From: Tetragonia tetragonoides
Taxonomy: Eukaryota > Streptophyta > Magnoliopsida > Caryophyllales > Aizoaceae
Reading direction: 5' to 3'
Length of the DNA stretch: 64,000 nt
Assembly: GCA_038025085.1 (NCBI GenBank)
Contig: CM076154.1
Location: 38,544,501-38,608,500 of the forward strand
The translations under genes and the position numbers were made by a program. Every line of letters begins with the position of its first letter. Position 1 is the first letter of the stretch. Under the pieces are notes generated by a model. That model had not been told where the DNA came from and made no database searches. It saw only the letters and a list, made by a program, of their open reading frames with translations. Positions 45,082 through 57,600 of this stretch are shown in pieces.

Positions 45082-47975
45082 ATGGATTTCGGAGCTGAAG
45101 CTGGTTTACCTGGTGGTGGAGGTGGGGCCATGCTTTCGGAAATACCCGGAGGGTTCGACAATTGGGGTGGCGGATGCGGTCCGAATGATCAGGCCATTTG
45201 GGCCACCGAGGATGAGTATAGAAATTGGAATGCTGCTCCTGCTGCTGACATTTCCAATTACAGTATAGCTCCATCCACCCGATCAGGAGCTGAGCCACCC
45301 AACAAAAAGACTAGGAGCTCTCAGAGTGGAGATTCCACTACCAGCCGCTCCAAAGCCATTGGGAGGATGTTTTACAAAACCAAACTTTGCTGCAAGTTTC
45401 GTGCTGGGGTTTGCCCTTATGTCACTAATTGTAATTTCGCTCATGGCCTTGAAGAGCTTCGAAAGCCTCCACCAAACTGGCAAGAGATTGTTGCCGCTCA
45501 TGAGGAGGAGCGAGGGGTAACTGTTGAACAAAGGGAGGAGCACCAGATACCTACAATAAGCACTACAGATTCCCGGATTGAAACACAAAGGTCCTATAAA
45601 GGGAGGCACTGCAAGAAGTTTTACACTGAAGAAGGATGCCCTTATGGTGACAATTGCACTTTTCTTCACGATGAGCAATCCAGAGCTAGAGAGAGTGTGG
45701 CAATAAGTGTCAGCCCCACTGTTGGTAATGGATATGGTGCTAGCGGCGTAACCCAGAAGCCTTCCAACTGGAAGACCAGGATTTGCAACAAATGGGAGAC
45801 CACTGGTAGTTGCCCATTTGGGAGCAAGTGCCATTTTGCTCATGGGTTAGCAGGTATTCATGATTCTCTCTTCAATTTTTATTATTTGGGTCTTATCAGT
45901 CTGCTACCTTCTATTGTTAACCTGCTATTTGGGTTTGCTCACATTCTATTAGACCAAGGAAAAACAGGACACAGATGCAGTTAGTTTGCCTAAATCTTTG
46001 GAGCCTAATTAATTTTTTTTCTTAATCATGATACCGGTCCTATCCATAGATCAGAGCTATTTAACCCATTTCTATTTTGTTGTGTCATATATGAATTTTT
46101 GCTATCTTAATATTGCGTATATGAATTTTTGCTATCTGACTAAGTTACTATTGCTTGTCTGGGGCTCTGTTGATTTTAACATAGAAGATATGCTTGCCAT
46201 CTGCTTGATTTTAACTTGGAACTTTCTGCCCCCCCTCCCCTTCCCCTACCGGCAAAGTTCTTACTTTGGTAAAACCAATCATATCAACTTCTATCTTTTT
46301 CCTTGATACTTATACAAACAATAGGAAAATCAGCTTTGTTCCAAAGGGATGAGTTGTCCACTAAAATAGTGGTCTTTATCTCTATCACTTTCACGCTAGA
46401 TGCCTTGCCAGGATATGGTTTCAAATTTCAACCATAAGAAGTTAGTCCGAGTGGGGAAATATCATGGATCTAAGATAAATTTTTTCCTACATATTGTTGT
46501 TGTTGGCTTCTCTAGTAATTTTCATGTCTGGTATGCTGTTATAGTGAAGCTGATGCTGGTAAAGGATGAGCTCCTAGCTTCTGAGAGACCTTTCTTATTC
46601 TGATATTTTGGTCTGATAATATCACCAGTTGTCCACTTTCATGGTGGTGTTCTCCCTCTCATTTCACCCCTGACTGCTTCCCAAACAATTATTTCAATCT
46701 CACAGAAGCACAGCAAATCTGTTGGCAGCTATTATCTCTTCTGATTTCTTATCCCAGTCCAAGCCCTGTGTCTTTTGGTACTCAAGGTACTGAATTAAGA
46801 TTTCTGTGCAGAGATTTCCTGGTTTTATCCTGGTGATGTAAACTTCAGGCAATTCAAGCTAGGATCTCTGAATTTAATTCATGCTCCATCCCAAACCGGT
46901 GTTTTCTTTTTTATTTTTTCTTTTTTATTTTTTATTTTTTTACACACTTTCATTATTGTTTTTGATCTATGTTTGCTGCTGACTCAAAGGGTCCTTTTCC
47001 GACTTATAGTTCTTTAATACTCTTTAATGCTAAGAGAGGGGTCCATGCATTTTTTTGTTTTTGATAATTGGGCCATGCATTTGGTTACCAAATTACCAAA
47101 ATGAAGGCTACAATCCACGTTTCTTTGGCTTCTGGGAGACCCCAGAACGAAGGTGGATATTTTCGCACCACATCGCACTGAACATCCCTGGGGGACATAG
47201 GAGGCCCTAGGGGTCGCTTATCCGATCCCTAATAGGCTCGGAAGGGCGTTTTACGGGACACTAGTGCGTGTAAGAGCTGGAACACCAAAGGCCTAGGTGA
47301 TATTGAAGTTCGGGGATGCGGATGACCTTTCCGGGGCACCAAGGGTCGTCAAGGGTGGACATTTTCGCACCAGATGCACGGGGTCCCCTAGGGGATATGA
47401 GAGGCCTCCGGGGTAGGTTATCGGGTCCTTGGTAGGCTTGGAAGGGCCTCTTACTACACCTTTGAGAAGTATCGGTGCAATCTAGTGGTCTAGTAGCTAC
47501 TTTATAGGGTAACTGTGTATTTGAAATGTGCTACTCTAATATCTTGGACTTGCAAATTGCAATTAACTCAAAGTGGATGAGAGAAGTAAACAAGTTGCAA
47601 CTGAAACCAAATAAGGAAGAAAGGCTTATTTTCTTTGTACATCTAAGATCTGGAGAATGCATAGTTATTTGTTATTGTTTCATTATTGTGGCAGAACTGC
47701 ACAAATTTGGCGGGGGACTCATGGAGGGGGAATGCAGAGATTCCTCTTTGCCAACAGAAACCAAGCTAGCTGTCACGGCCACAAAGACACCAGATACATC
47801 AGCAGGTACCACCTTTTCAGCTCCTCGTTCAGATTTTCACCATGTGGGACTGGGAATTCCTTCACAAAGGCAATCTAGTATGAGTCAGGTGGTTGGGCAA
47901 AGGAGTATTCACAAATGGAAAGGACCTGACAAGATAAGTAGGATTTATGGTGACTGGATTGATGACATTGAATAA
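45082..47975 (+). CDS. CCCH zinc-finger protein (AtC3H12/C3H28-like), two exons
   Basis: Exon 1 45082-45853, intron of 1841 bp, exon 2 47695-47975; the split codon g|aa gives LAELHKFGGGL and a 350-residue protein. Three fingers are visible in exon 1: C-x7-C-x5-C-x3-H (CCKFRAGVCPYVTNCNFAH, about residues 103-121), C-x8-C-x5-C-x3-H (about 181-200) and C-x8-C-x5-C-x3-H (about 234-253). The C-terminus KWKGP...KISRIYGDWIDDIE matches my memory of Arabidopsis At1g32360 and At2g35430. Such proteins bind RNA or DNA in the nucleus or RNA granules; the exact target is unknown. The intron contains a satellite unit (47100-47425), and its 3' part is duplicated upstream of the gene at 43970-44240. No coding lesion is seen. 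Confidence 0.9.
47100..47425 (-). repeat. Satellite unit inside CCCH gene intron
   Basis: Just over one reverse-orientation unit: 'aatgaaggctacaatccacg', 'gaaggtggatattttcgcac', 'gcttatccgatccctaatagg', 'aagggcgttttacgggacac', 'gaagttcggggatgcgg', then a partial second unit. It lies in the middle of the only coding-region intron of the CCCH gene. Confidence 0.88.
47355..47640. repeat. Duplicated satellite-plus-intron segment, intron copy
   Basis: Downstream copy of the duplication described at 43970-44240. After the shared part the sequence continues directly to the splice acceptor 'tgtggcag' at 47694, so the unique portion is genuine intron sequence and this copy is likely the original. Confidence 0.85.
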
Positions 47976-49505
47976 CTCGTCGACATGACTAGGTGTACCA
48001 ACATGTTTCCAATATAAAGTTATGACAAAGGGCCTGAACATGGGTTTAAGGATGTTGATGTGATTGTCATCGGATGTGTATTATGTGTTGTCTGTAATGA
48101 AACTTCATACAGTATGTATCTTCTGTGTTGTAAGCCAGGGCTGGAACACTTTCTGTGATGATAAGAATTTACAATGTAAAAATACTATCGTTGGATTCGT
48201 TTCAGTTAGTACTTTCGAAAAATCTATTTTTTATACACACAAATATTTATGGTCAAAGTAGTGCATTGGAGACCATGCAAAAGTAAATGTTACCATTTTT
48301 CAGAAACGGAGATAGTATATCTCAATCAACATCGATTTTTATAATATATATGATTGTTTAGTATATGTATATACTGTTTTAGTGAATGGTTTGGTTTGGA
48401 AATGAATTTCCTGCAAGAATTTACATATCCCCCAAATGAGTGAAGTAGAACTCCCTACAAAATTCCACTGGTATATTGTTCAACAAACTTATTTTGAAGA
48501 ACTAGAATTTCTGTGGATGAAAAAGAAGTAGAATTTGTAAAGTATAGGAGTATATTGGAGAAAAGTAAAATTTCTAATATTAGAAAGTCGGTGAAGAAGA
48601 AGAAGATAGGAAGTCTGAAATCAAATCCAAAGCCATTCAAAGTTCAACTTGGAATTGGAATGGGGCGGCCCCAGGAGAAGCAAAAGGCCAAAGCCCTTTG
48701 TTTTATTTTGTTTTGTTTACCAGATGGACGTAAAAAAGCCAAAATGGAAAGGGTAGGCCATCTTTACCGGTAATACCGGTAATGGGCTAAACTTTTCGTA
48801 CCATCTCATCTCCTGGCTAGCGCCTATTATTGTCAATGTGTCCCCTCGCTTCTTTGAAAGTCCAAAGTCCAAACTCACCATTCACATTTGACCCACCTTC
48901 TTCTCTTCTCTTTTAGTACATCACAGCCTGCTATCCACTACCTCTTCTTTTCTATATACTCATAATTAAATAAAATAAAATTATATACACCTTCACTATA
49001 TATATAGCAAGTGATTAAGAAAACATTATTATTTCACATTATTTATTAAGTACATTGTTTATACAAGCTACTTTTAATTACAATACCTTCCCAAAGAAAA
49101 AAGGAAGTTAGAAAAACCCATACAAATTACATTTAACTTGTTTACATCGATCAGAAGCCCTTCCCTATATATACTTTGGTTGTATATAAAATACAAAAGA
49201 TAAAAGAAAAAAACAAACAAGAGTAAACGTAGTGACATGTAGTAGTATGGTAAAAGCTAGCTAGTAATAACAAAAGTCTGAAGTTGATCCTTTTGCTTGT
49301 ATTCATATACTATTTGGCTACCTACCAAACTATGTCTATATATACATCCATGGTAATTGGTATATATACATATACATACATGATATATAATGTAACCCAA
49401 AAGGCCGAGGTTAGATGGCATGAGTTGAGGATGGGAGGATGGGAGGATGGAGCAATGCAAGGAGAGATGCATGTATGGAGTATGGTGTTGAATGTAGATT
49501 ATTAT
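47976..49505. other. Intergenic region between CCCH and PLATZ genes
   Basis: Convergent 3' flanks of the rightward CCCH gene and leftward PLATZ gene. AT-rich with no recognised gene; small palindrome 'taccggtaataccggtaat' at 48767-48785 and a 'gggaggat' repeat near 49433-49450. Confidence 0.5.
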
Positions 49506-50892
49506 TCAGAATTCAACAAGAAGGGCCCCGAGGGGAGCCCTGTGAGGGACTCCCTTCCTCCTTTTTGCACCTCCACCAGAGGAGGCAGTTCGAGGAGGGG
49601 TTGATGGTGTAAAGCTGCTGTGTTGTAGGATCTTCTTCTTCTTCTTCTTCTTCTTGTTCTTGTTGTTTCTGCTGCTGCTGCTGCTGCTATAGAACATGGT
49701 GTTATCAAAAGATGATTCTTCTGAATCTGAATTATTCCTTGACATGTCCCTGGTGCTCAACTTGTTTTTCCAAAACTTGTTTGATGTCCCATTTATCTGG
49801 TGAGTAAATAATAATCAAATAATTAAATTACAAATTAAGAAAAGGAAATCAAGGTTGCGTGTACTCCAATAATATATTAGTAATAAAGCATATATATATA
49901 TACAAGAGGCGTGATAGAAAATAAAGATTGAAAAGTCGAAGAGAATAGAGCAGTAATATTAGTAGGTAGTAGCTAAGTAAGGTAGGACATGAATCATGAG
50001 TCATGAGAGATCAGATAGTACTCCATACACAGACACAGTAGTTGGAAGTTGAATATGATTATATAATTGTAAAAGTCATAAGCAGCATGGGATGGAGGGT
50101 ATTGAGAATTGACTAATGACTACTGTAATGACTCTACTCTATTAGTCATTACTCATTAGTCATTAGTCATTACTCATTAGTCATTAGTCATTAGAGGAGG
50201 TGGAAGGTGACGTGAATCACTGAATACGACGCTTGTGGTCTGTAGTGAACCAAGTTGTGGACATACATTTTACATTATATTATTATTGTAATTAAAAAAG
50301 AAAGAGATTAGGCATAGATAGATACCTTGCAGGAAAGAGAGCAGAAAGAAAAGGAATCAAGAAGGCTGCGGTGACAAACGAGGCAGGTGTTGGTAACACC
50401 TTTGCCAGGTCTTGGTTGAGGCCTCTCCTTCAAGAACACAATCCTTGCACTGTTTATTATGTATGTTTGTATTCCAACTATGTCTACATATTTCTGTATC
50501 TCCGATACCCTTATCACATCATGGTAAGATGACCGCCTTATCTGCTTTAACAATAATTCATCAATTTCAATCATTATTATTATTATTATTATTATTAAAA
50601 TTCAAAATATTGAAATTGAATCCCCAACCTGAATGGCGCGATGTTCCTTGTGAGATGATAGACAGAGAGAGCAGAGAGCTCCATTGATACAATCCAAACA
50701 AAACATATTACATTCGCTCTTGTGTGCATCTGCGTGTATCTTACATTGCACAAAGAAGCTCGTTCCTAGAAGAGCCTTCAGCCAACCTGGCCACTTCCTC
50801 TTTTCTTCTCCTTCTTCTTCATCTTCATCTTCATCTTCTTCCTCCTCTTCCTGCTTTCTTATTATCATTCCAAAACCCTGCTCAACTTCCAT
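49506..50892 (-). CDS. PLATZ transcription factor, three exons
   Basis: Exons 50892-50629, 50541-50326 and 49796-49506, all with GT/AG borders in phase, give 256 residues. ATG at 50892-50890 is the first in frame. After an acidic run (residues about 15-31), the PLATZ zinc domain runs through [49 protein letters not shown], then in exon 2 [48 protein letters not shown] and FCSLSCK. PLATZ proteins are plant-specific zinc-dependent DNA-binding regulators in the nucleus, often preferring A/T-rich sites and acting as repressors. The C-terminus ends with a basic [13 protein letters not shown] block usual in the family. Ser6 and Lys8 runs in exon 3 come from GCT and TTC microsatellites (49631-49688). 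Confidence 0.93.
50138..50196. repeat. Short tandem repeat in PLATZ intron 2
   Basis: Tandem 'attagtcattactc' and 'attagtc' units, about eight heptamers, within the 529-bp second intron of the PLATZ gene. Confidence 0.85.
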
Positions 50893-52059
50893 CAAGATAA
50901 TCAAGATGATGATGATATATAATAAGAGGAGGTAATCGATTATATTGCCAAGGGAAAATCACTAGTAATCTATTGGTATATATGTGTGTGTGACTACTGT
51001 GTGCGTATAAGCTAAGAGAGAGAATAAGCTAAGTAAGAGAGAGAATAAGAAACGAAATTAGAGAAAGAAAATGAGCAGAGTGGAAACTGGAAAGGCCTAC
51101 TACTACTTTTTGTTTTAGTGGGTGGGTGGGTGGAATTTGGGTTGTGATTATCCTCTCCTTTCTGTCCTCAAAATAAAGACAAATTAATTCCTTAAAACAA
51201 TTCAACCCAGTGTGGTGTAAAGGGTAATTTATATTTATGGCCTTCCGAGCCTAAACCCAAGGGAAATCACTTGCGTTCTTTTTAACTTATCATCTCCTCT
51301 TTGCCTTTGCCTTTGATTTTTTTTTTTTTTTTTTTTAAATTTAAACTATTATATCCCAGGCCAGTAAAGGGAGTACATTAACAATAGTAGTCTTAATTTC
51401 TTTATTCCTCTAATATTGTGAACAATGGGGCTGTTAGCGGTTACGAGCATATATATATATTCTCTATTCTCTATATACTACGAGTATTTGTTTTGTCATT
51501 TCATAATCTTATAGATTATTATTATGAAATATATAGTGGGTGAGTGAGTGAGTGAGTGGTGTGGTATGATAAAATTAATAGAGAGGGTGGGTCATTATCA
51601 AAAAGAAAAGTGGGGAACCTGGAGGGGTACTGGGCACAACAGATAGCAAGTTGCAGATGATGACAAGTGTTCCATTTGGTATTGCAATCTGGGTTCTTTT
51701 ATTGACACCTGCTCTTCTATTATTTGACTCTGCTCTACGGCTCTACCTCAATCAACTCAATTCACTCTACTCTACTCTTTTCTTTTCTTTTCTTTTCTTT
51801 TCTTTTGCTTTTATCTCTCCAACAAATATCTTTCTTTCAACACTATAGTACAATCTGTATAGACTACTATTGCTGAGATGATGCATCATCTCAGCGTTTA
51901 CCCATATACTCTACTACCATACATCTACATCTACATCTACATCTAATTCCTTTACGCATAACTTACTTAGGGCCCATTCTTTTCAACTTCTCTTAAAATA
52001 TTCTGAAATTTTCAACTCAATTCATTTCAGAAAAATTCAGAGGGTCTGGGTCTGGGTTC
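50893..52059. promoter_or_regulatory. Shared upstream region of PLATZ (-) and AIG2-like (+) genes
   Basis: Divergent promoter region of about 1.17 kb. It holds several simple repeats: poly-T at 51319-51337, 'tgag' at 51540-51558, (ttttc)n at 51777-51806 and (atctac)n at 51920-51944. An inverted 'atgatgcatcat' lies at 51878-51889. A Harbinger-type terminus-like stretch is at 51967-52040. Confidence 0.4.
51967..52040. mobile_element. Possible Harbinger-type MITE end fragment
   Basis: 'ttagggcccattcttttcaac' at 51967 resembles the left terminus of the element at 32541 ('ttagggctcgttcttttcgac', 17 of 21 bases). No matching right end was found nearby, so only a fragment remains, immediately before the AIG2-like start codon. 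Confidence 0.4.
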
Positions 52060-52393
52060 ATGTTGATGACCAATCCTAATCCTAGTCCTAAGAGATTGAT
52101 ATTCACATATGGGACCCTCAAGAGGGGATTCTCCAACCACAGCCTCATGGAGGACCTCATTCATTCAGCCCACGCTTCTTACGTCGGATCTTGTCGCACA
52201 GCGGAGAGATACCCCTTGGTGTGCGGCCCATACCGGGTTCCATTCCTTCTAAACATGGCGGGCCGAGGATATCGGGTCTGCGGGGAGGTTTATGAGGTCT
52301 CCGATGTGGGTCTGGCCCGAATGGACGAGCTCGAAGGGATAAGCAGAGGCCATTACCAGAGGCTGCCAATACCACTCACCCTTCAACCCAAAC

Positions 52394-52432
<39 letters not shown>

Positions 52433-52653
52433 TTAATCATAATAAATCATCAGATGATGTTATTGTTGTTACGGCTGAAGCTTACTTCGCTCACCCAAGC
52501 TACGCCCACAGGCTATGGCTACGAAACGGGGAAAGAGGATACAACATCTACTCGGAAAAAGAGGCTAAAGGTTACGTGAAGCGTAAAGATAGGCCCCAAC
52601 ATATTACCTTCTTAGATCAGATTTCTCTCTTCCTCAACCACCAACAAAACTAG
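52060..52653 (+). CDS. AIG2-like protein, putative gamma-glutamylcyclotransferase
   Basis: Single-exon gene of 197 residues starting at ATG 52060. The N-terminal [15 protein letters not shown] contains the YGTL substrate-loop motif of the gamma-glutamylcyclotransferase/AIG2 fold; RMDELEG carries the conserved Glu that acts as acid/base in active members. The family converts gamma-glutamyl compounds to 5-oxoproline, but many plant AIG2-like proteins are unproven. The whole resembles Arabidopsis At3g02910 in length and wording. Twelve consecutive Asp codons (GAT, 52396-52431) interrupt the loop before the last strand. It is divergent from PLATZ with about 1.2 kb between start codons. Confidence 0.88.
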
Positions 52654-52791
52654 CCTCTACCCTCTTTTTCTGCTCCATTTCCATTTCCATTTCCAATTAC
52701 AGCAATTCTTCCCCTCCCCCAATCTTTTAAAGTTTCCATTTTTCATCTCTGTTGCTTACGTGCTTGTGTTCCTTTTCATGGATTACCGTAG

Positions 52792-52792
<1 letters not shown>

Positions 52793-52850
<58 letters not shown>
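52793..52850. repeat. (TA)n microsatellite
   Basis: About 29 uninterrupted TA units, 140 bp downstream of the AIG2-like stop codon, followed at 52925-52962 by a degenerate 'gaattg/gaaatt' hexamer run. Confidence 0.95.
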
Positions 52851-52855
<5 letters not shown>

Positions 52856-53165
52856 TTTTATAATGGAATACTCTGTATTCATGTTCATTTGCGATGCTTG
52901 TCCTTGATTATCCCTCAATCTATGAAATTGGAATTGGAATTGAAATTGAAATTGAAATTGAAAACCCCTTGTACTGTACACTATATTCCAGATGAAAATG
53001 CAATTTTGCCTACAGAAACACCAACAGTTCCCTTTCACACACAAACACTGCGAAATGTATGGAATCAACCATTACTAACATTCTCAAATCATCCTTGGGA
53101 GATTACAACTACCAAATACTACACTAGTGACGCTCATATTGCTTCTTCAGTTCAACAACCTCCAC

Positions 53166-53206
53166 AACTACCACTACCACTACCACTACCACTACCACTA
53201 CCACAA
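53166..53206. repeat. (ccacta)n microsatellite
   Basis: Seven copies of 'ctacca' in the spacer downstream of the AIG2-like gene. Confidence 0.9.
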
Positions 53207-54613
53207 TGAATAGACTTTAGTAAAATAACTTGTCACCCCATTATACTTCTTGCTTAACTTGAAAATAATATATTTGCCTATGGCATATGTGATGCCCACA
53301 AACAGAGACAAGTAACATGATGCTGATAGCTGAATAAAGAAATGCAAGTGACGCATCTTACTCTAATAATTCGCACCAAAAAAACAATATACTACTTACT
53401 TTTAACAATTGATGTCATACTCTAATTTGCATTAAGTAGAGAAAACATTGAAGCAATCAATATATGTATATGTATATGTATTGCAAGGGAATCCTTTCGA
53501 TTTGTCCGTACCATACTAGTATTAAAGCGCCATTAAGAAATAGGAATCTCGATTGCACAATAAGTTTATTAATAACGAGTACGAATAACCTCATGCTTCA
53601 TGCCCTTCCGATAGTGACTGGCAACACAGAAAATTCAGCCCATCAACTTTCAGGGACGACTCTATATATATTCCAAGAGACTCCAATTCTCTTCCCTTAA
53701 CTTCCGCCGGACTTCCATCCCAATTCATATTATCCACGAGAATGCAACAGAAATATACAATAGGCTTTAGTGTCAACACTCAACTGTCAAGCAAAGGACA
53801 ATAATACAAGCCTCTTTCACACCGTTTGCATGATTAACTTAAACCATAATCCTTTCATCACTTAATCCTTCTTTAAATAGTTTTTCCCAGAGAGATAATA
53901 GCACTTAAATTAGAAGCACCAGCATGGTCACATTGAAACACAATAGACCGATTCAACAAGCCCCCAAAGCAGGCATGACTCCATATACGTCCTGGTGCAC
54001 CAATCAGAGCTCCTAACACTAACAATAAATCAGCAAAATTCAGATCACACAGACAGGCTTCCTCGTCATGTACAAGTGGCTTGAACCCCTTTAAGATAAT
54101 CATGTTTCAAATAAATATCATCGCCACTCATACCCACGTTGTATACATGACCCACCCACCCACCCACCAGTCTCAAAACCCCTCCCCTGTGTTTATCACC
54201 AAGCAAGGAATTCTGAAGATAAACATAGAATATGCTTTCTGCCAGGGGCATAGCTTTATACATAACTACATACATGAGAATGGGAGCACTTCAGCCCAAC
54301 TGTCAAAAAGAACCGTACATAAACTGGTATAACATCATCCAAGAGACAATGGATGTTTCCTCACGAAGCAATCATCACACTCTACTCTGGAGCCCCTGGG
54401 ATCCTCAATATGCCACAGAAAACAAAATAGCTCCAGGTGCAAAATTGTGACAGGTCTCTCCTACTATTTTACAACATCTATATCCATTCTGCTCCCACCC
54501 TCCCCTCCACCCTCTGAGCCTTAGGCTAGTGAACACCATAGGAGACTGCAATTCATGTTTTCTTCATAGGCTAATGTTTTTGTCAACAATAAAACTAGTA
54601 GGACAAGCAAACC
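53207..54613. other. Spacer and probable 3' UTR of the J-protein gene
   Basis: AT-rich DNA with no recognised coding region. The right part probably forms the 3' UTR of the leftward J-protein gene; a polyadenylation site was not assigned. Confidence 0.45.
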
Positions 54614-57600
54614 TTACTCATTGTCGCAACCATTAGCTTCCTTCAGGTGCTGAATCCTGCAACCAATATGAAGGGAATAAGAAAATATCAAGACTAAGGA
54701 TATTAGTTGCAGACAGTAATGGAAAGAACGAAAAATAAACTGATCACCATAAAGAAATTTGCTCAAAAGGAAATCTCCAACTGCTCACTCCAAAAACCCT
54801 CCTTTCTAACTGCTGGAAAAAAATCATTGCAAAGCATGACTAGACTACTAGAACTCATCCAATACACAATTCTACAGCAAAAGGAAATCGATTTCACATT
54901 CAAGGACCAGCATTTTCCACATATGGTTTCTAGTGCAAAAGTCACATATACACTAGACTACTAGAACTCATCCAACACACAGTTCTACAGCAAAGGAATT
55001 AAGAGTAAAGAGGAAAAGCCCCATCTAAACTAGACTACTAGTATTCATCCTTATTCCATGAAGTGAATAACCCTATCATTGTTGAATACCCAACTCTTGG
55101 AGGAGGCACTAATCAGACCCTAAAGCTAGACTGCTACCACCCACATATCTAAGCAGCTCTTGGAAAGAAGATACCAGTTCGACATACCAGCACCGAGTAG
55201 TACAAAGCTATACGAAAGAGAAGGTGGTGGAGATAGATCTTGAATCTTGATCCCTAGGTCTATATTACAACAAGCCGAAAGGTTACGAATTAGCAACTTT
55301 TATGATTTTTACGGGAGGAACTAGATATGCAAGAAACTATAAAAACATTATGAGGGCCTGCCATGCCTTTTCATAGTTTTTCAAACTCCTCATTCGTGAA
55401 GGGTAAATAAATCTTGCATCTCTAGTCAACACTAACAATGTAAATATCATAAGAATTAAAAAAAATTGGGTGAACACAAATCCCTTCTGATCGTAGTATC
55501 ATTACAAAGCATATGTTCAAGATCATAGATGTAGGAGTATTGTTTCGCACTGAACAAAAATTTTTGGATCTTTGTTAGAAGTGAAGCTACTCTACTGAGA
55601 GAAGATTTGAGTCCCAGGATGAAGATAAAAAGATTTTACTCACATAATAGAAAGCTACCACATAGAGAAGAAAGGAAGCATTGGAAAAATTAGACTGAAA
55701 TAAAGAGACATTCACGAGGTGACCTGCAATCAGATCTTCCTTCCTTATTAAGCAATAACCTAATTAAGAAAATAATGGTTATAGTAAGCATGCTTCAACT
55801 GTCTGTAAGGCACAGGTGGTTTAGCTGGAACTTACGGTACTACCAATCAAAGTTAAAAATAGGGCATGCTATACGTGATCATCTTGAACGTCCCCCTTTA
55901 TCATGTTATGAGGCGGCCAGCAACATAGAAGGTACCACGTCGCGTGACGGACACAGAAACAACACAGAACTACACATTTGTTTTGACACATAGATGGGCT
56001 TTTTAGTTATAACCCTCCATTAGTGCTGCATCCAAATGTGTCCGAGTCTGTGTCTGGGACTCTGGGCAACCTAGGAAGGGGTGTAATTTGATTCACAAAC
56101 CCGCACTCAAATAAAGATGAGTGTTCTAATAAGATCTGAGCATGGATCAGACAGAAACAACCAGTAACTTCTTTTAAAGCATAATTTGGGAATTCATAAC
56201 TTGGCAATGATGAAAGAAAAATGTTTCTGATGAACACCCAACATATGATGTTGATCACAAGGGAGTAAACTCGCAGTTACCATGGTCAAAGCATCCTAAA
56301 TGTAGGATCTGGATGCATTATAGTTTGTCAAAAGACCATTAATTAGTTACGTAAATGGAGTAGTTTGTCCTGGAGAATTCTATGTTTAATTCTGCCCAAC
56401 GCTTTTAAGAATAAAAGAGACTGAGAGTCTTCTAGTCCCATAGGAATAAATAAAGTGTCCTTCAAAGTTCCTAGGATTCAGCTCTTGAAAAATCTGTTGT
56501 GGCCTATAGAGAAGGTGCTGAAAATCTGATTAATGTAAGCAAAACAAAGCAGATTCAATCTGAGAGCTGAGACCACATCAGAAGTTATTCTCTCCTACCT
56601 ACATATATCTGCTCACTCATTCCACACGAACTCTTTTAATACCAAATGGGGTAATGGATTGAAGACATTACCTATTTATGAGATTAAAAACTGAAAAGTA
56701 TTGGATGGGCTGGATTGGTTTCTTTTCTCTGAGTTCCATTTTAGGTTTATGAAGTGATCTCATCATTAAATTCTCAACAACAACCACCACCACCACCCAA
56801 GGATGATCCCTATAAGGGAGGGATCTAGGGAGGTCCTAGCTTGCAGCCTAAATGATATGCAGTATAGTAATTAATAAATCGTCACAGCTAACTGGTAACT
56901 GCTCTAAATTCGCAATTCTGGTTCCACAACCAAGACATGCCAGGTGGATATTGATAGGCTGATATCTTAGTTAGTGGGTCCTCTCTGACCTATAATCCAG
57001 AGACTTGAGCTTCTTGTGATTGGATATAATACAAAGACCTTCAATGAAGTTGATTTAATCCAAGCAAGTATTTCTGCCGTATGTCTTACAAAAGAGATGT
57101 GTGATTTATCCCAAGCCCATTGCAGGTGAGTATCATTCCTTTGAACCTGGCAAGATATTCCTGCATTCAGAGAAAATGTTAAGCACAGTTATAACATGTA
57201 GGAATCTATCTCCATGAACAAATAACAATCAAATCTACCTTAAAAAATTCATTTTATTTCTTTCTGGATTGATAAAAGAGGAGAAGTAAACAATGGTTAC
57301 CCGCAAAGTGTACTTGTCAATTTCACAATTCCCACTTAGATCATATTCAAGACGTTTGTCCGAGTCACTCAACACTGCGAAAGCATAGAAGACGAATAAA
57401 TAGAACAGTGAGACACAAGAAAATATAAGAACTCCAATATTTAAACATGCTTTCAGTGTGTCAAAAACAATGCAACAAAATTAACAACATGAAGACAAGA
57501 TCAGCCACTCAGCCACTGCTCAGCAACAACTAAAACAGATCAAGGAGGTTGCTAGAAATTATGCCAGCATTTTGGTAGACGGACGTCAGCTAGTTAGTTA

